The position numbers and the translations under genes are program-made. DNA of 64,000 nucleotides, taken from the NCBI RefSeq assembly GCF_000247815.1, contig NC_021674.1, positions 8,234,512 to 8,298,511 of the forward strand, in the 5' to 3' direction. The first letter of the stretch is position 1. The number at the start of each line of letters is the position of its first letter. The notes beneath the pieces are model-generated. The model did no database searches. It worked only from the letters and a program-made list of their open reading frames with translations, and was not told where the DNA came from. This DNA comes from Ficedula albicollis (Eukaryota > Chordata > Aves > Passeriformes > Muscicapidae). Below, one piece after another: positions 40,473 to 53,200 of this stretch.

Positions 40473-40951
40473 TTGTCATGCTGCTGCATTAGAAGCTCTG
40501 CTCTCCCAGGGATGTCTCAGCATGTCACACTCACAGCCACGTGTACGGCAGGGCGCATCATTCCCTAAATGCTCCCAGAGTCCCCCGGCCTCATGTGCTT
40601 GAGAGAACAGTTGGGAATTATAAAGCACTGTCAGCTCCTGAAAAGTTATGGGGTGAACCCTTGCACTCCTGCAGGAAAGTACTGCCAGGCAGAGGCACAA
40701 GACACAAGAACAGAGGAATGGTGTTTTCTGGTACTCAGGCTGGCAAAAAATGAGAGCAAAACCAACTCCTGCATGAAAATCACCATCGAAAAGCACTGCT
40801 TCAGACTCTACTATGACTATGACTTCCCCTTTTTGAAGTACTTCTGGTAGCAAAAGTCCGTATTTTACGTTTTTTTTTTTTAAGGACTCCCACCACACAT
40901 CCTTCTGCATCAGCAGGAAATTAACTGCAGAGCTTCACTCACAGAGGTGCC
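40473..40951 (+). repeat. Second copy of the compound duplication (479 bp)
   Basis: Repeats 39927-40409 almost exactly. A four-base deletion is visible (ATCACCAGGCATCG becomes ATCACCATCG), plus a change beside the T-run near 40869. It ends at CAGAGGTGCC and then continues into unique sequence. The first copy instead joins the 61-bp piece there. Confidence 0.93.
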
Positions 40952-41065
40952 TCCACATTGTGTCTCCCTAGTGCAGAAAAAAGGTCCCTCTTCACACCCT
41001 GGAGCGTGGGTGGGATGGAGGCACTTCCTTGTTGCCCTCCTCTGCTTTTACCTAAACGTTTGCTG

Positions 41066-41247
41066 ACAGAACAGGCTGCCCAGAGAAGCTGTGAACATCC
41101 CTGGAATGTTCCAGGCCAGGCTGGATGGGGCTCTGAGCTACCTGGTCTAGTGGAAGGTGTCCCTGCCCATGGCAGGAGGGTAGGGCTGAGATGATCTTTA
41201 AGGACCATTCAAAAGTAAATCATTCCATGATTCTATGGTTCTATGAT
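41066..41247 (+). mobile_element. CR1 LINE 3'-end fragment, plus orientation
   Basis: Contains CAGGCTGCCCAGAGAAGCTG, CTGGATGGGGCTCTGAG, ACCTGGTCTAGTGGAAGGTG and CCCTGCCCATGGCAGG in CR1 order. It ends in ATTCCATGATTCTATGGTTC, the repeated octamer terminus. About 180 bp are left, with mutated and deleted spacers. It is a dead, 5'-truncated copy antisense to SLC8A1. Confidence 0.92.
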
Positions 41248-42580
41248 GTATATTCAAAACCAGACAGGCCTGAAAAACAGCACTGCAGCCTTTTCTTAGA
41301 GGGGGGAAGAACAGGCTCATGGCCCCTGAAGAATCAACAGCTTTGACCCTGTGATATTAAAAGCTTTTTCTCGCCGAGACACTGCTGCTCACCACAGAGA
41401 TGGCACCGTGGTTAAAAGCAAGGAGCTGGCATTCCTGCTCTCAGCCTGCTGCATGCAGGCTTCTAGCAGCTCACCCATAATGTAAATCTCAAACCAGCCA
41501 AGTGAGTTTGCCAACATGTATAAGCCTTGAGCTGGAGCTCAGAATGCTTGGTCCTCATCAAGGCATCAGCCTCTGCACAGGACATCTCATAGAGCATTCT
41601 GACAGGCATGTGCCTCTGGGGCAGCCTTTCCTTTTCATTGCAGCTGAATGCCTTCCCACTACTCGCAGCTGAATTTCAAGAAGACAGCAGTGAACATCTC
41701 AATTAAAAAATAGAGATTATGACCGAAAAGCCACGTTTCCTTTTGTGAGATCTAACATACTGTCTCAACCTGCTTATTGTTATTAAGCAAACAGCAGCAA
41801 ATTCATTTCTGCATATGTGCCTGCCATATGGGGTGTCAAAACCATGAGAACCACTTCTATTTCAATACCAGCCCTTCTTTGTTTCTCTTTTTGTAACTCA
41901 TGCTGCATCTCAGAGGGTGTGATCATGAAACCACCGACCAACCAAATTTTGGTCTCTCTCAGTGCCAAAGCAGCAGTAACACCAGCCAGCTGTGACACAG
42001 CAAATGGTGAGCTCCCAGGGTGGAAACAACCACTGGACACAACAAACTTCTTTGCAGTGATGGCAAATAAGGACATGCAGGCTTGAGAACCGCAGTTTGA
42101 AACGGAACAGAAACAGGTTTTCCAGCCTCAGAGGAGGATTAGGTGTAGTGAGGAGAGACCTTGCTGCCTGCTGCCTTGTGTGAGAGCCCCTTTGCTGCCC
42201 TCATTCCATGTGCCTTGGAAGCCGGGCTACCTCTGTGCCCAGAGCACGCTGCTCCCTGCCTTGCGTGCCACAGCCGAACACGTGGCGCTCCAAACACGGC
42301 ACAGGGAACGTGGAAGGACAGATCTGAAAAGAAAGGCACATCTGCCAGATATGCCCAGGCACAAGGCTGGAAAGGAGAAGGAGCTGTCCCCAGAAGAGCA
42401 CAGTGATATTTGCATGCAGGCTCAGCCTCCCCAGCTGCAGGAGCAGCCGTCTCCACTCATTCATGTGAATCTGCTGCGTCCTCTGTAGAAATCTGTTACA
42501 AATATTTGTTGGATCTTCTCTCGGCAATCTCAACAAATATAACCCAGGGGTTTAGCTACTGGGGAAAACTCTTCAGGTTT
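41248..42580. other. Unique intronic sequence, nothing recognised
   Basis: No repeat, RNA gene or coding domain was identified between the CR1 fragment and the 813-bp duplication. Confidence 0.65.
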
Positions 42581-43393
42581 ATCTGCAGTCTTTTATACTC
42601 CTCTAGACTTCAAAGATGCACTGCCTTTGCAGCTGGGATTTTTGAGATTTGAAAAGAGCTGCTTTGCTGAAAGAGCAGCCACAGAGCCTCCCAGGAGGAG
42701 CAGTGGCCAGGGGCTTAGCCCTCCTGCTCCGAGGCATTTTCAGCCCCAGCTGTGGCTCATCTGGCTGCCCTCTACCAGGCTGCAGCCACCCTTAGAGCTC
42801 TCGTGGCAGGAAGAGGAATTATCCCCCCTTCACCTGGCAGGAGCTGCTCCCCAGTGCCCACATCCCTCAGGCACGGGCACACCGGCCTCGTGTACCCTGC
42901 CAATGCATTCCCCTTCCTCCACTTGGTGGAGTCAGGCCTATTAGCAGGATAATGAGAAGGAAGAAGTACAAGCCTGAAAAAAAGCATCTCTGATGGGAGC
43001 ATTTCTAAAGGCAGCCAGTTTCCAGAAGGCAAGAACTATTCTCCACGTCAATTATCTACAGAGACCCAAGAAACTCGATGACAATGAGGAATTAGATAAT
43101 AAAAGCTCTGATTTAACTCATTAAGTCATGGCTCCAGGTATGTGTAGTCCCAGTGCATGCCAAATTTTATTTATGCCTGCATTGCAACCACCTCTCCAGA
43201 GCATTGCTACAAGGCAGAGAGCGACTGAGGAAGAAATTGAAGGCAATTTTGTTCTGCAGCTCAAGAGATGTGAGCCATTTCCACTGTCACAGCATGCAAG
43301 CAAACCTCCACCCCCCTTCTCAATGGAACCTGGAGCAGTGTGACTGCACTCTCACAGCAGGACCATGGCCCAGGGCCCTCCCAGAATTGTTAA
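42581..43393 (+). repeat. 813-bp tandem duplication, copy 1
   Basis: Unit beginning ATCTGCAGTCTTTTATACTC. Only about five substitutions from copy 2 were noticed (for example CTGCTCCG/CTGCCCCG, CTCTCGTGG/CTCTTGTGG, CCCTCAGG/CCCCCAGG). Two of them lie next to the junction. It contains an AT-rich segment around 43040-43130 (AATTAGATAATAAAAGC), which is therefore also present twice. Confidence 0.95.
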
Positions 43394-44206
43394 ATCTGCA
43401 GTCTTTTATACTCCTCTAGACTTCAAAGATGCACTGCCTTTGCAGCTGGGATTTTTGAGATTTGAAAAGAGCTGCTTTGCTGAAAGAGCAGCCACAGAGC
43501 CTCCCAGGAGGAGCAGTGGCCAGGGGCTTAGCCCTCCTGCCCCGAGGCATTTTCAGCCCCAGCTGTGGCTCATCTGGCTGCCCTCTACCAGGCTGCAGCC
43601 ACCCTTAGAGCTCTTGTGGCAGGAAGAGGAATTATCCCCCCTTCACCTGGCAGGAGCTGCTCCCCAGTGCCCACATCCCCCAGGCACGGGCACACCGGCC
43701 TCGTGTACCCTGCCAATGCATTCCCCTTCCTCCACTTGGTGGAGTCAGGCCTATTAGCAGGATAATGAGAAGGAAGAAGTACAAGCCTGAAAAAAAGCAT
43801 CTCTGATGGGAGCATTTCTAAAGGCAGCCAGTTTCCAGAAGGCAAGAACTATTCTCCACGTCAATTATCTACAGAGACCCAAGAAACTCGATGACAATGA
43901 GGAATTAGATAATAAAAGCTCTGATTTAACTCATTAAGTCATGGCTCCAGGTATGTGTAGTCCCAGTGCATGCCAAATTTTATTTATGCCTGCATTGCAA
44001 CCACCTCTCCAGAGCATTGCTACAAGGCAGAGAGCGACTGAGGAAGAAATTGAAGGCAATTTTGTTCTGCAGCTCAAGAGATGTGAGCCATTTCCACTGT
44101 CACAGCATGCAAGCAAACCTCCACCCCCCTTCTCAATGGAACCTGGAGCAGTGTGACTGCACTCTCACAGCAGGACCATGGCCCAGGGCCCTCCCAGCAT
44201 TGCTAA
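43394..44206 (+). repeat. 813-bp tandem duplication, copy 2
   Basis: Head-to-tail second copy, about 99.4% identical. The sequence at its right end (GCTAAATCTCTGCAGG) resembles the start of each unit (AATCTGCAG). A short homology at the ends probably seeded the duplication. Confidence 0.95.
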
Positions 44207-47200
44207 ATCTCTGCAGGTCACTCATCCTTAGCGTTGCAATGCAGGTTTCTGTCATCAGGGACTGAAGCAGGCAAAAGTGACATTCTCTTTTGTACCAGGT
44301 GTTTACTCTAAAATACAAGCCAACAGCACCTCTAAATCTCTATGGTTTCTCCTCCTCCAGCTTCTTAAATGAAAAGCAGGCATGCTTCTGTGGAGTTTGC
44401 AATTTTCCTCACTTTCACTGAGAGAAGAAAATGCAGCAAGGTGCTTGAGGGGGAAATCCTCAATCTAACATTTCCTCAGTTTCTGCTGTTGTAGGAATGA
44501 CAACCAACAAACATACACAACCTCTGTCCCACAGGGAGGTAAGCCAAATGATCTTTACAGGGCTTTCCAGCAGCTTGGGCATACATAGCTATGTTGCAGT
44601 TGTAGTTTAGACCAATTTGAGATGAAACATTTCTCTACAGCCTTTTATGCTATAAACTGATGGCCCCCATCTCAACCAAAACCTGCCTGCAGCCAGCAGA
44701 GACATCCCACAGAACAATGAAGAAAACCTTGGTCACTCCAGCAGGCAGAAGAGGCTCTCAGGAGACCCCCTTTCCCTCCCACTGCAGCATGCCCAGCCCC
44801 TTGGGGGCACATCCCTGAGGGAAAGGCTTCCTTTTGTGGTGCCTTCCAGCCTCCTAAACTCAGCCAGCTAGTCCCAGCTTTGTTACAGGTGTGACATAAA
44901 CTGCTCTGTCCCAAACCCTACTTTGGATTCCCACGCCCTGTTAATGACACACTGCTCTTTCTGTGCTGGAAGTCATTAGTGCAGTGGTGTTGGGGAGACA
45001 GCTGCTGCCAAACCAAGGCCCCTGCTCACAATAGCTGGTGCAAAGAGAACATCATCTCACTTCATTTTTAATGACCCAAATGCAAGCCTAAAGCTACCGT
45101 GTTCAAACGCCTTAGCTGAGCTCACCAGCTCTCCTCTAATTAGTCCATGAGCCTAAGCTCAGAAAGAAATAAATGAATAAAACTTATGCCACAAGGCAAA
45201 GGGCTCTGCACCCAGCCAGGGCTGGAGGACAGGCACTGCTCCCCACTCCCTACGGGGGTTGGGGGGTCACCATCACATTGAGCTCCAGGTCCAAAACTGG
45301 CACCTGGCTTTGTCACTGCCACCTGCTCCTTTGCAGGATTTCCCACAGCAAAACTGGGGTGCTAGAAGCAAATCCTTACTTGCAAAGAGCTGTTGCACAA
45401 GCTGCCTGACAATATATACCTTCCCAATGCATGGGCTTTCACAGAGAGAGGGTGAGGTGCTGAAGTGTTGTTGCTTCACCTTCTGTCACAGCAGGGTTTC
45501 TCAAAACACTTGGCCTGAAATGCATCCCCCCTGCTTAAGTTTCCAGAGTCAATGAAGGAAAGTTTGGTTCAAAATGTAAAATGAATCTTCAGTGAAGCAA
45601 GAAATAAATTAAAAAAAAAAAAAATCGGACAACCCAAAATTTAATTTCTTTAGACTTCCAAATTGGTTTATTCAGGTTGCAGATTTCCTGAAAGGTAAAT
45701 CTTTCTTCCCTAAATAATAACACACAGATCAGTACCTTTTCCCTCATGTACCGGAAAGGAATTTTAAACCTCTGCTCTAGCTGGGAGGGAAGAGTTTAAC
45801 ACAATATTAAATATAGAACTCTTCATGTTATCCTTTTTCTTTCCTCTCTCACATGCACTGCCTTGGCACCAAAACGCTGATGAATAGCAGGAAAATTCAG
45901 ATCAATTTAGTTCTTCCTTTCCAAGACAAGTGATTTTTCTTGGCAGGGCTAGCAGTATTCTCTCTTCCTCATTGCTTTTACCTTTGATGCCTAGTGCCAA
46001 GCCAGGGTTCTCCTGGCAAAGCACACAGAACATGAAACTTGATAGCTTTTCCAAAGTACCTGTTGCAAACCCGGGCAGCACAGCCTTGCTCTAAGGTTTG
46101 ATGGGACAGGGGGGCTCTGGAGAGGACCCAAGCACTTTGCAGCTCTCAAATGCTCAGCTCAGCCAAGAGGAGGCATTCATACAAACTCCTTTTCCAATCA
46201 CTCATATTTTACCTTAGCCCACCTCATCCCCACGGATGCATTTCCCTGGTTGTCCTTTCACCTTCTCTAATTGCTGAGGCACGGGCAGGTGCAGCCCTCA
46301 GGTGTTTGTGCACCTTGAGGTATTTGCACCCCTTCTGGAGGTGCTGCCTGGGTGAGCCCATCTACACCCACAGCCAGAGGAAAGGGCAGTAGTGAGGATT
46401 AGCTGGCTGAGCTGTGCAATGGCTGCAGGTGACAAATGGACTGTGCCCGTGAGGCAAGGCTGTAGCTGAGCAGTGCCACACTCCCTCTGATGTACAGGGT
46501 TAATTGCCTGTTTTTCTAAGCCCTGGGAGTGTGGCTGTATTTTCCAGAAGGCCTCTGGTTTATACTGGGTGTGTGGTTAAGTAGGTTGCTGTGGTTCTCC
46601 CTTGCCACTGGTGCTGACTCTGCTCTTCTCCATTTCACACCAGAAACCAGAGACCTCAGCACAATATCAGCGTGCCTGGCCCTGAGATGACAGTGATTGG
46701 GGGTGGGAACCAGCCCCTCTTGTGCCCCACAACCACAGAAAAGAGAAATTACTCTCATTGTGAGCGAGCCCACAAAGACAATGCTCGTCTCCTCTTGCCC
46801 CACAACCACAGAAAAGAGAAATTACTCCCATTGTGAGTGAGCCCACAAAGACAATGCTCGTCTCCTCCCCCAGGCTTCCTCCCAGCACTGCCAAGCCTCT
46901 GGTCCTGGCTCACAGCTGGCAGCTTCCCAGCATCTCCCCTAAAAATGCACTCCTTCAGCAGGGTAATGAGCTCCCCAGGTTGAGTCTTTTACCGACTCCC
47001 CACAAATCACTGAAAGGACAGACTGCTGGTTTGGTTCATTAGCAAGTGTTTTGTAGAAATCTGTTTGTGTATTTGCAAGGCACCAACATGCTCATTCATA
47101 CTAATGGAGGAAAGCTTGAATTGAGAAGCAACTTAAGCCTTCTACCTTTCCTTGCAGCTCTAGAGGACTGGTAATGGAGAGCAATTCTTCTCCTGAAGCA

Positions 47201-50200
47201 TGGCAACTTCTGTCTTGGAACACCAAGGACCAGACAGAGCACACTAGGTATTAGTCAGCATTTTTCTTAAGACCACAGCTCTTAGGAGTCCTGAGATTCA
47301 ACAAGAAATTTAATTTTCACCTAAAACACAATGAGTGACGGATGCCCTGGGGTTTTAGCTCTTGGCACAGCAGAGGAAAACATCACCAGGAAGGCTCAGA
47401 CAAATAAAATGAACCTCAATGGCATGGGCATCACTTTCGGTCTTGCACCATTTGAAGCAGCTGTGTCACTAGGGAAGGAAGCTGTTTGTGACAGTCACAT
47501 CACAGACGTGACTCATGGGCTTTGCACATCGAAAGGAGAAGGGTTCTTTGCAGGCAGAACGAGGGGGCAAAGGCCAGGCAAAAGATTGTTGAGAAATCTT
47601 TGCAGTCTGACCCTTCAGGAGCCACAACTTGGGTGCTGACCCAAGACCTTCCCTGCTGGGACCAAAGCCCCTTGGCAGCAGGAGGCTCCAGGGAACCCCC
47701 CCGTGCCCAGCTTGGCTCCTTACCACACACCACACTCAGTCAGACAAGGTTCTCTCACCCTCTCCGTCCCAGGTTTCCTGCAAATGTCTGATTCTTTAAG
47801 TAATTAAATTGAGGTGCAGTCACACTCTAACAGCTGAGTTGATTCCAGGGTCAGTGAGAGAATCCCTGGGCTTCTGCACCCTTACAGCCTGTGCACCCAC
47901 TCCCCTCGTGCTCTTCATGCCCCTTACACTTGATACCTGTTTGGGGTCTTCTGCTTGCTTATTTGGGTTCTGCAGAGTCTCCATGGGACTGGCCACTCCC
48001 AGCCAGTGCTGCAGGTCCCCATCCCCTTTGTCAGACAAAGGATTGGTGCCAGGTCACGGCCCCTTGCCTGAAGTTCCAGTCATTTCCCCCACCCTGGGCA
48101 CAGCCTGCATCTCCCACTGCAGCTGCACAATGAGAGACCTGCACCAGGTGAGTTCCTCAACAAGAACAGGCTACAGGGATGCAGGAAAAGGAGCCCTAAG
48201 CTTTCACCTGTGCTTTTCAAAGCTACTGCTTTCAGAAGGTAGACGCCCTCTGGCACTTGTATTTACAAATTAAAACAGGAACCACTTCCTTTGGCAGCCA
48301 AGGCTGAACTAAAAGCCTGCCTTTAAGGGTTTGAAAATACTGAGGAAGAGGAATTTTGGATAACTTGAGGCTGGTTCTGCAGTTCTAATCCGTCAGATGA
48401 CATGAATCCATCCAAGCTCTCCCTCATTGTGATTCTGCACTAACACCAAGCAGCAGCTATGGGATGAGAGCTGCTGCTGCAGTCCAGGGAGCTTGCTGGC
48501 TCAGCTGGCACAGGGAATGTTTGAGCATGAGGCAGGCACTCTACAGGAAGCCAAACTGCCCTCCTGGCCTGAAGAGGACAGGTGAAAGGATGAGAAGTCA
48601 GGGACTCTGTGTGATTCAGCAAAGGGACAGGGAGGGGAGGTGGCTGCTTTGGAGGCTTTAGAGGGAACTTGTAGGAAAATAACCTTAGATAACTCTGCAG
48701 GATTTGTGGAGCAAAGGGGAACATTGGCATGGTGCTCTCTGGAGATCCTAGAATACCCTTGGCTGGCAGGCACAGGGGCAGGAGATTGTTCTCCTGTGCA
48801 CTGGGAGAAAAGGGCACAAAGGTTGTTTCTCAGACCAAGTATTTACAAACCTCTCTGACTTCCCCTACATTCTCAGGTTTGCCTTTCCTTGAGCAGGTGC
48901 CTTCAGTGGTCTTGCCCAGCTGCATGTAAGAGCAGAGCAATCTCCCTTTCTGTTCCCAAGAATTGTGTTCCCATTACCTGCTCTAGGAGAGGGAGGACGT
49001 CGTGCAGGAATAAGGAGCTGGTAGTCCAAGGGAATTTTCCTAGCTCTTCTCTTCAGGTGTGTGTCCCAGGTAAAGTTTGAAAAGCACAGCCCCAGCTTAC
49101 TGCTGTCTTCAGATCTGTTCATTAGCACCTTTGTGAGGGCTTTCCAGGACTGCCAGTTCTCAGGGGGCTGAGATACAGTGTTTTAATTGTATGTAATTAA
49201 ATACTGCTCCCTTATCTAGATTTCAAAGTTTACTGTTGGGGCTTCAGTACCAATGCTCTCTTCCCCTCTAATTAGCTTCCTTAATCTGTGCAGCCTGGCT
49301 TTTTCCCCCAAGGGGACAGGGCTCTCCTGCAGGGAAGCTTGGATTGCATCTAATTATTAGCAAAGGAGACAGACGGCAGCGCTGCCCCTGCCCCAGATAT
49401 CCCTTGAGAGCAAGAAGCCCAGAGTGGGTGGCCACAGGGAAGCTGTGCAGGTTCCACGTGTGCATTTGGTCTTCCTGCTCCATCTGTAGGTTGCTTTGCA
49501 TGTTATCCCATCAGAGGTTTGGGGCAGAGGACCCTGCAGGACAAGGGGCCACCTGGCTGGAGTGCAACTCACAGGATGAACACTTTTGCCTGGCTAGCAC
49601 ATAGTAAGAGAAGAGAAAGAGTTCCCAAGGCCTCATCTGACCCAATGTGTATTAAAAGAGACAATACACCTGATACCTTCAGTAAGTTTTTGAGCAGTGC
49701 CTTCTGAGCTGTCTTCTGCTGTTGACAGTGGCCACCCACTGCCCCAAGAGAGATCATGAGGATGGAAACCCTCCTCTTGAATATCTTCAGGATGGCATCT
49801 GTCTCATTCATTGCAAGAGTACAGTGTTGTGTGCTCAGATTTGGCTGATAATGGCACCCCCTGACTTGGTTGTTCCCCTCCCACTTGAATTTGTGTTTAT
49901 GACTATTCTGATACAAGCACTTCACAGTTACTTGCTTCTCTTCAGGCTAATTCACATCTCTGTAAATCCCCATCCTACCTCTGATAATGCTGCTTTCAGA
50001 CTCTATTCTCTCTCTATCTGCAAGCTAAAACACCAATTTTCTCTTTCCTATGCCCAACGAGCTCCATTTCAGGACAAGCACCTACTGAACACCTTTTCAC
50101 CCCCATCCAGTGACACATTTCTCTTTCCAGACAGATTAAACCCCATCACCCCAGTGGCCCATTTAGCCAGGGCTTGCTTATGACAAGACAACATTAAAAG

Positions 50201-53200
50201 CCCTTCTGAAGCTCAGTGATATGACAACACTGCTTCTCCCTTACCCAAAAGGCTGGCATAAAAGGAAATTAGGTTGGCTTGATAAGATTTGTTCTTGACA
50301 AATATATGCTGGCTGTTATTCATCTCCTTGTTATCTTTGAGGCACTTACAAATAACGTGTTGATTTATTCTAGGCTCTTTTAGGTACAAAAGCAGGCCTA
50401 ATCTGGGTGAGATGCTTTTGAAGGCAGCTTCTGAGCTTGCCTGCACATGTCACCCATTGCCCAGGAAAGCTTCCAGAGGGACCCCATGCACTCCCCTTAC
50501 AGGACAAGGCTAGATTTCCATGTGCCTGCAGTTCTGAGGACAGGCACATTGGTCATCTCTGTCCTACACCTGCAGGCTTCATGACCACAGACATCACAGA
50601 GGGACCTGCTTCTTGGCAGAATCTGTTGTTCAGCTCCCTTCCCTTTCTTCCTCTGCATTGCTAAGGCATGAATGTCCAAAATATCTCCTTCCCATCTAAT
50701 TCTTGTCCAGTTCATGCTCAGCCTGATTCTGACCCAACCCTCCCACACTTCTCTGTTACAATCCTCCTTACTAAACTGACCCATTTTCAGATTTTTGTAT
50801 GAGTCTTTCTGAGTTCCCGGTCACCAGAGAGCTCATGAGTCAGGTGAATCTCCTGCTACACTTCCCTCCTTATTCCCAGGATGATGTGTGCCTGGGGCAT
50901 TGATATTGACTATGTTTACATTATTTTTGCCCTGTGTAGGGGTGATATCTTATTCCCCTAGGTCCTGTCACATATTCAGCCACTAAGGAGGAAGATAAAT
51001 TTCAATGACCAAACCTAAAGTGTGAATGGAAATCTACTGAACCAAGCAAACACTTGGCTCTTGTGCAGACTCGGGTGCCAGGTAAAACCTGCTTCCTACC
51101 TTGCCTGAGCCAAAGGAACAGGTTTTGTTTCAGATCAAGCCTCCTCTTCTCAATGAAACCAGGGCGTCTCTCCCCTGCTCACTGCAGCTCAATTCATTCC
51201 AGACTCCCTGCAGAACTGGCTTTTTTCTGCCTTACACGCTGTGGCAGGGCTGTGAATTGCTGGGAGAGCTGTGCAGTGTGAGGACAGCACAGCCTGGGCT
51301 GCACAGAGCACAGTGCCCACGGTCTCCAGACAGGAGTGCTGCCTGCCCTTATCCAAAGGCATGCCAGAATAAGTCATCTGTCACATCCCTGGTGCTCAGG
51401 AGGCACGGGCGAGGTTTTGGGACAGAGGATGGCAGAGCCACGGCCACATGAGCATTACAGAGATGGGAGAGCAGGGGGAATGCTGAGAGCCTGCCTGGCA
51501 GTTTTGGGGGCTGCTGAGTGCTCATGGATCCGTAGATTTCTACTCCAGATTGTTTGCAAAACGCACGTTTAACTGTTTTGTTCTTTAGGATCACGTGTAC
51601 TGACAAATTAAACCAGGAGCATGCAAGCACGTCTCAAAATTACTTTCTTGCTAGGAAGCAAGCAACCAAGTTTGGAAAGGAACTCTGAGCAAATAAATCC
51701 TGTTTTGTCTTCATGTCCTTCTTATGTCCCAGCCAGCGAGACAACAGCTTTGCCACCTGGTGACAGTGCATCTGGCCCTTGGGACAAGGGTCTCCTGCGG
51801 GGTGTGCTGGGCTTGTGGTTGAGTTAGAGCCATATTGTACAACCCCAGAATAGCACAGTGTGTGACAACCACACACCAGCCTTTCAACGGGAGCAAATAA
51901 CCAGAGGAATCACTCAAGCTCTCCAAAGAAGCTTCCTGATAACAACGCCATAAAATTTAAACCACCCCTTGAAAAACTCTGAAAGTAGTATCTCTGCACT
52001 GGACTCCACTCAGCTGGGCTCCATCCCTGTCCCCAGGCATCTGCACTCAGGGGACCTTTCCCAGGAAAGGCCTTTGCTCTGAGGGTGCAGGCATACGCCA
52101 TCAGTTCTGTCTCTGTCCTTCCAGCACCCAGTTCACAGGGATCCAGCCGTGCACCCCATTCTTTGCTATTGCTTTGTTTCTCACTGCCAGACACATTTGA
52201 TTGTTACTTTGATTGTGTAGGAAGCAGTCCAGACATTATGGAAATGGAGCCATATAGGGACTGGGCAGAGGAGGCTCATGCTGGTCACCCTCTTACTTAC
52301 ACAGCAGTGGGAATATTTTCTCTCTTACACTAAGATATTTTTAAAACAGAGAATGCTGTTACTGTTTGTTGTCACCCAGGATCCAGCATTGCCATTCTTG
52401 GAAAACAGCACGGTGACTCTACTGTCACTGTCAGAAACTTTATTAGCAGAGTTTTTGGTATCTCCTGAGATGTCCTCAGGCTAACTGGCATTTATGGCTT
52501 GGGGAGGACTGACCCTTGCTCCTGCCATGCTGATGACTGCAAAGGGGACATACCCCACAGTACCAGTGCAGCGAGGCCATGCACACACCATGGCAAACAC
52601 TGTGGTTGTGAGAGTTTGTTAACCAAAGCTCCTCATCTAAAAGTACTGGGGAAACACAGCTGGTTCAGCAAGACCAGACTGTGAAGTTAAGCTAAAACAG
52701 TTCCCCTGTGGTGCTGGAGAACAGGGGAGGGAGCAGAGACAAAGGACAGGATAGGTGACTTTCCCCTTGCATGGCAGTGATGTGCATGTCCTTGCTAGTG
52801 GACACATGATTTTTCTGGTGTGAGCAGAGCCAGTGGAGACACACAGAAGCCTGATCCAGTCATGGAAGACTGTGCATCTGACAAGGGCAGGGCAACTTCA
52901 CATGCCCCTGTGAGCACAGAGCTGGCTGACCACACTCATTCACCTGCAGCATGCGGGGTGATGCCTCCAGGCTGAGCCTCTCCTTCTGAGGAGGGGCTGC
53001 TTCTGACTCAGCCTGCCAGGTCCAGCTTTGGATGGCAGCAGATGTTTCTCTGCCCATCTGTACAGATGCTTGGATGCTGGCTGTGGTCAGCTGTCTGCTT
53101 TTTGTTCTGTCACTCTCATTTTGAGCCCACGGATCCAGCCCTGCTGCTGGAATACTGAGTGCCATCGTCTGAGTTCAAACCCAAGGGCAAAGTGTCAGAG

